Source of the DNA: Yponomeuta sedellus
Taxonomy: Eukaryota > Arthropoda > Insecta > Lepidoptera > Yponomeutidae
Length of the DNA: 64,000 nt
Assembly: GCA_934045075.1 (NCBI GenBank)
Contig: OW203734.1
Location: forward strand, 3,592,269-3,656,268
Direction: 5' to 3'
Shown one piece after another: positions 61,541-64,000 of the stretch. The first letter of the stretch is position 1. The number at the start of each line of letters is the position of its first letter. The notes below the pieces were generated by a model, which had not been told where the DNA came from, did no database searches, and saw nothing but the letters and a program-made list of their open reading frames with translations. The translations under genes were made by a program, and so were the position numbers.

Positions 61541-63909
61541 CCTATGCAGTCCTCTATATCATTCTGTACACTATTTGTCACGTATTATGAGTAGCAATTT
61601 ATTTAATTTATTTCAAAATTTTCATTCTAGGGAAAATTTTAATAGCTTGAATGGGTCAGCCAAACAAGTTGATTTTGCATGAAATTTTCTTTTTTTTTGA
61701 TAATTAATTTGTATTTTTATTTCCACTTTCTAAATATTTATGCATGAAATTGTATAAATTCAATAATTACCTATTATGATTATTAAATGAGATTAATGTA
61801 ATTAATAGAAATAGACTGCCTGCTTAGATTGCCCTATTGTAATTGTAAATAAATAATGGCTAATCATGTCCTGACGCCCACGATACAGGCTATGCCTAGT
61901 GTGGGGTCACCATTACTCTTGTTGTTTACACAAAATTTTACTTTTTAATATCTAATATCTAAGTACAGCGCACACATACAAGTTTTAAATGAAACAAACT
62001 TCGTAGCGATCATGGGTGAGAAAGAGATAGAGTAAACAGCAAAAGTGTAACTACTTTTTTTGTTTGCCCCCAGTGTCAAGTTAACGTTTCTGGGGGCAAA
62101 CAAACGACAAGATTTTGAAAATGTAATCATATTTAACGCTACGCTAGCCGTTTGGAAGAGAAATGATATATTAAAAGTGACCTAAATAGAGAAACTATGG
62201 TGAATTGTATTGTACTTGTATGCAGAAATCGTTAAGAAAGAGCTTTGGGGATGTTTCCTTTCGTAGGTAAGTAATGATTGTGTTTCAATTATTGTTAAGC
62301 CCAAAGTTGCCTTATGTTGAGTATTTTAGTTAAGTTTCAACTAGTAGCTTTGCAACTAGTCCGTAAGAAAAGAATTTAATAGAATTTACTTTCCTAACCT
62401 AAAAAACCGAAGAGTAAAAAAATGTTGCCATCCGTTCATGTCGAAAATCCCGATCATTACATAAGTATTCCCTAAGAAGGCTGCTAAAAACGTTTTCAAA
62501 ACCTTTGTTTTATTACTTTAAAGTAAACAATCTATTAAACATAAACACGCAATTTTTAGGTTTTTATTTATCCCCGTAAAGGGTTTTACTGTAATGTTAA
62601 TATTATTGCTCTTGTTTGAGAAAAATCCACACAACACCCATAGCGTTTTATTTAATTTGTTGTTGTTCAATATGTTGTTTTGCCAAAAGTGTGCCGTTTA
62701 GAGTTTCATTGCTCAGCCTATTTGGGATCTTTGTTTTAATAAGATTGACTGAACTGAAGCAGCGTTCATAGTCTATGTCACAAAAACGAGTAACCGGTAA
62801 CGTCTAACATTAGTTAGATTTACCTTAAGGGTTGGTACTTAGTAAGTAAAAGAATAAATAGTGACGTGCTATGTTGGTATTAGTACTTTGGTTGAATGAA
62901 ATCTAAAAAAAGTCGTATGTTTACGTACGATTTCTGCCCCTGGATCGTACATGCAAAATAAATGTAAAACATCGTATGAATACGATTTAAATCGGTAACT
63001 CTGTAAATCTGGTAACGCTGCGTGATCATTACTTAACTCGAAGTCCCAGACTTCGACGGCTTGTCCTTGTACAGATATTAAGTAACAAACGTAATCAAAA
63101 TATATTATGAATCTTTAATACTTAATGTATCGTTATTAAAAATCAATGTACCTAAAACTATAACCCAGGCTTGGCCCCTGCGGTGGAGTATGGCCTAACC
63201 TTCCTGCGATGCAGGAAGAGACCCGTGCCCCAGGGATAAGGACATACAAGGGTTGATATCGAAATCTATAATCAAAACAATAGAGACAGAAACATTACGG
63301 CTACAGCACTGAATTATAAAATATAATATCCTGATGCTTTGTTAGATAGCTGCATCGCCTTCCTATGTGACTTGTCGCCCATATAATTTTTCAGCATTCA
63401 TTCTACTCAGCAGAAAATGTGTCAACTCGAATTTATCGCAAGAACCCTTTCGGTCTTTTTGTGCATTCTGCCGCAAGCACTGTGCCCTTGAATTCAGTAT
63501 AGAATTCAAATTTGAATTTTTATCAATGAATCTCGTACAATACCGTCTAGCCGCGATTGTTTGTTAGGTAAAACGTAATTACCTTATTTCCCTAATAAAT
63601 AATCGACCCGTTCAATATACAACTATGTATGAGTATTGCGAATAATAAGGAATACTAAAGTTATAACTTATTTAATATATTTTAATGTATTACAATATTT
63701 ATTATTATTAGCAATGTTTCTATTCCAGATTTCTTCAAAATAGTCCTTTTCTGGAAAAATGGGCGCTAGCATTTAGAAGAGAGAGCTGGTCACCTACATC
63801 AAATGCTCGAATATGCTCTCTACATTTCGACAAAATGTACATTTTGGTGGTCTGAGGTACCCTTCGAAAGAATTTTTATTTAGTGAATTTTTATATGAAA
63901 AAAACTTAT
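61541..63909. other. Xpd upstream intron or flank, no gene seen
   Basis: No Xpd exon or other gene was recognised. A hairpin (stem of about 15 bp, TTTGTTTGCCCCCAG with its complement, at 62058-62107) suggests a small inverted-repeat element. A reversed part of repeat B lies at 63165-63262. Confidence 0.45.
63165..63262 (-). repeat. Dispersed repeat B, 5' part, reverse
   Basis: Reverse complement of the first 90 or so bases of repeat B (GGAGTATGGCCTAACCTTCC, GAAGAGACCCGTGCCCCAG, CAAGGGTTGATATCG). Confidence 0.7.
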
Positions 63910-63910
63910 T

Positions 63911-64000
63911 AACCTATTTAGAGGCTAAAAATTTCACCCATGCCGGGATTCGAACCCGCAACCTCTGGCTATCCGTACCAGCGCTCTACCAATTGAGCCA
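63911..64000 (-). repeat. SINE family A, cut by the window edge
   Basis: Tail AACCTATTTAGAGGCTAAAA and tRNA-like module in reverse orientation; the head lies beyond the window. Confidence 0.85.

Overview
The window is nuclear DNA from an insect, most likely a moth or butterfly. It is AT-rich, its genes have introns, and it is crowded with short dispersed repeats: tRNA-derived SINEs, Helitron-like pieces, LINE tails, a copia element and two long non-LTR elements. Gene structures were worked out by hand from translated similarity plus GT/AG splice sites and phase. All five complete models close in frame. The order Lepidoptera is an inference from the repeat types and gene style; the species cannot be told.

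Layout. 1-5140: no host gene, but a broken MULE-type transposase (590-1764, minus), a 40-bp tandem repeat and a tRNA-like SINE. 5141-8371 (minus): Dcp2, the mRNA-decapping Nudix enzyme. 8771-10084 (plus): Stx18, an ER t-SNARE. The two share a 0.4-kb divergent promoter. 10085-19474: repeat block with a solo LTR that has a visible empty site, a 0.45-kb fold-back element and a decayed Ty1/copia retrotransposon. 19475-25805 (plus): ARB2A (FAM172A). Its first two exons occur twice in apparently identical 0.8-kb copies on either side of a 5'-truncated non-LTR element. 25889-27205 (minus): single-exon Nob1, convergent with ARB2A. 27206-32036: SINE and an antisense Jockey-like element.

32037-49093 (plus): a twelve-exon Ythdc2/bgcn-type gene (1348 aa; R3H, DEVH helicase, ankyrin repeats, OB-fold region, degenerate YTH domain). 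49146-53386: intergenic with SINEs. 53387-60464 (minus): the last six exons of Xpd (Ercc2), the TFIIH helicase; its 5' part lies beyond the right edge.

The genes are unrelated housekeeping loci, although several act on RNA (Dcp2 decapping, Nob1 18S rRNA maturation, Ythdc2 RNA helicase, ARB2A co-transcriptional regulation). The two most interesting observations are in the Ythdc2 gene. First, the YTH domain has lost the residues that form the m6A cage, while every helicase motif is intact. Second, at five different exons (6, 7, 9, 11 and 12) the 3' end of the exon, usually with its splice donor, is repeated one to three times in the DNA that follows. I call these exon-end echoes; I know of no named process that explains such a recurrence.
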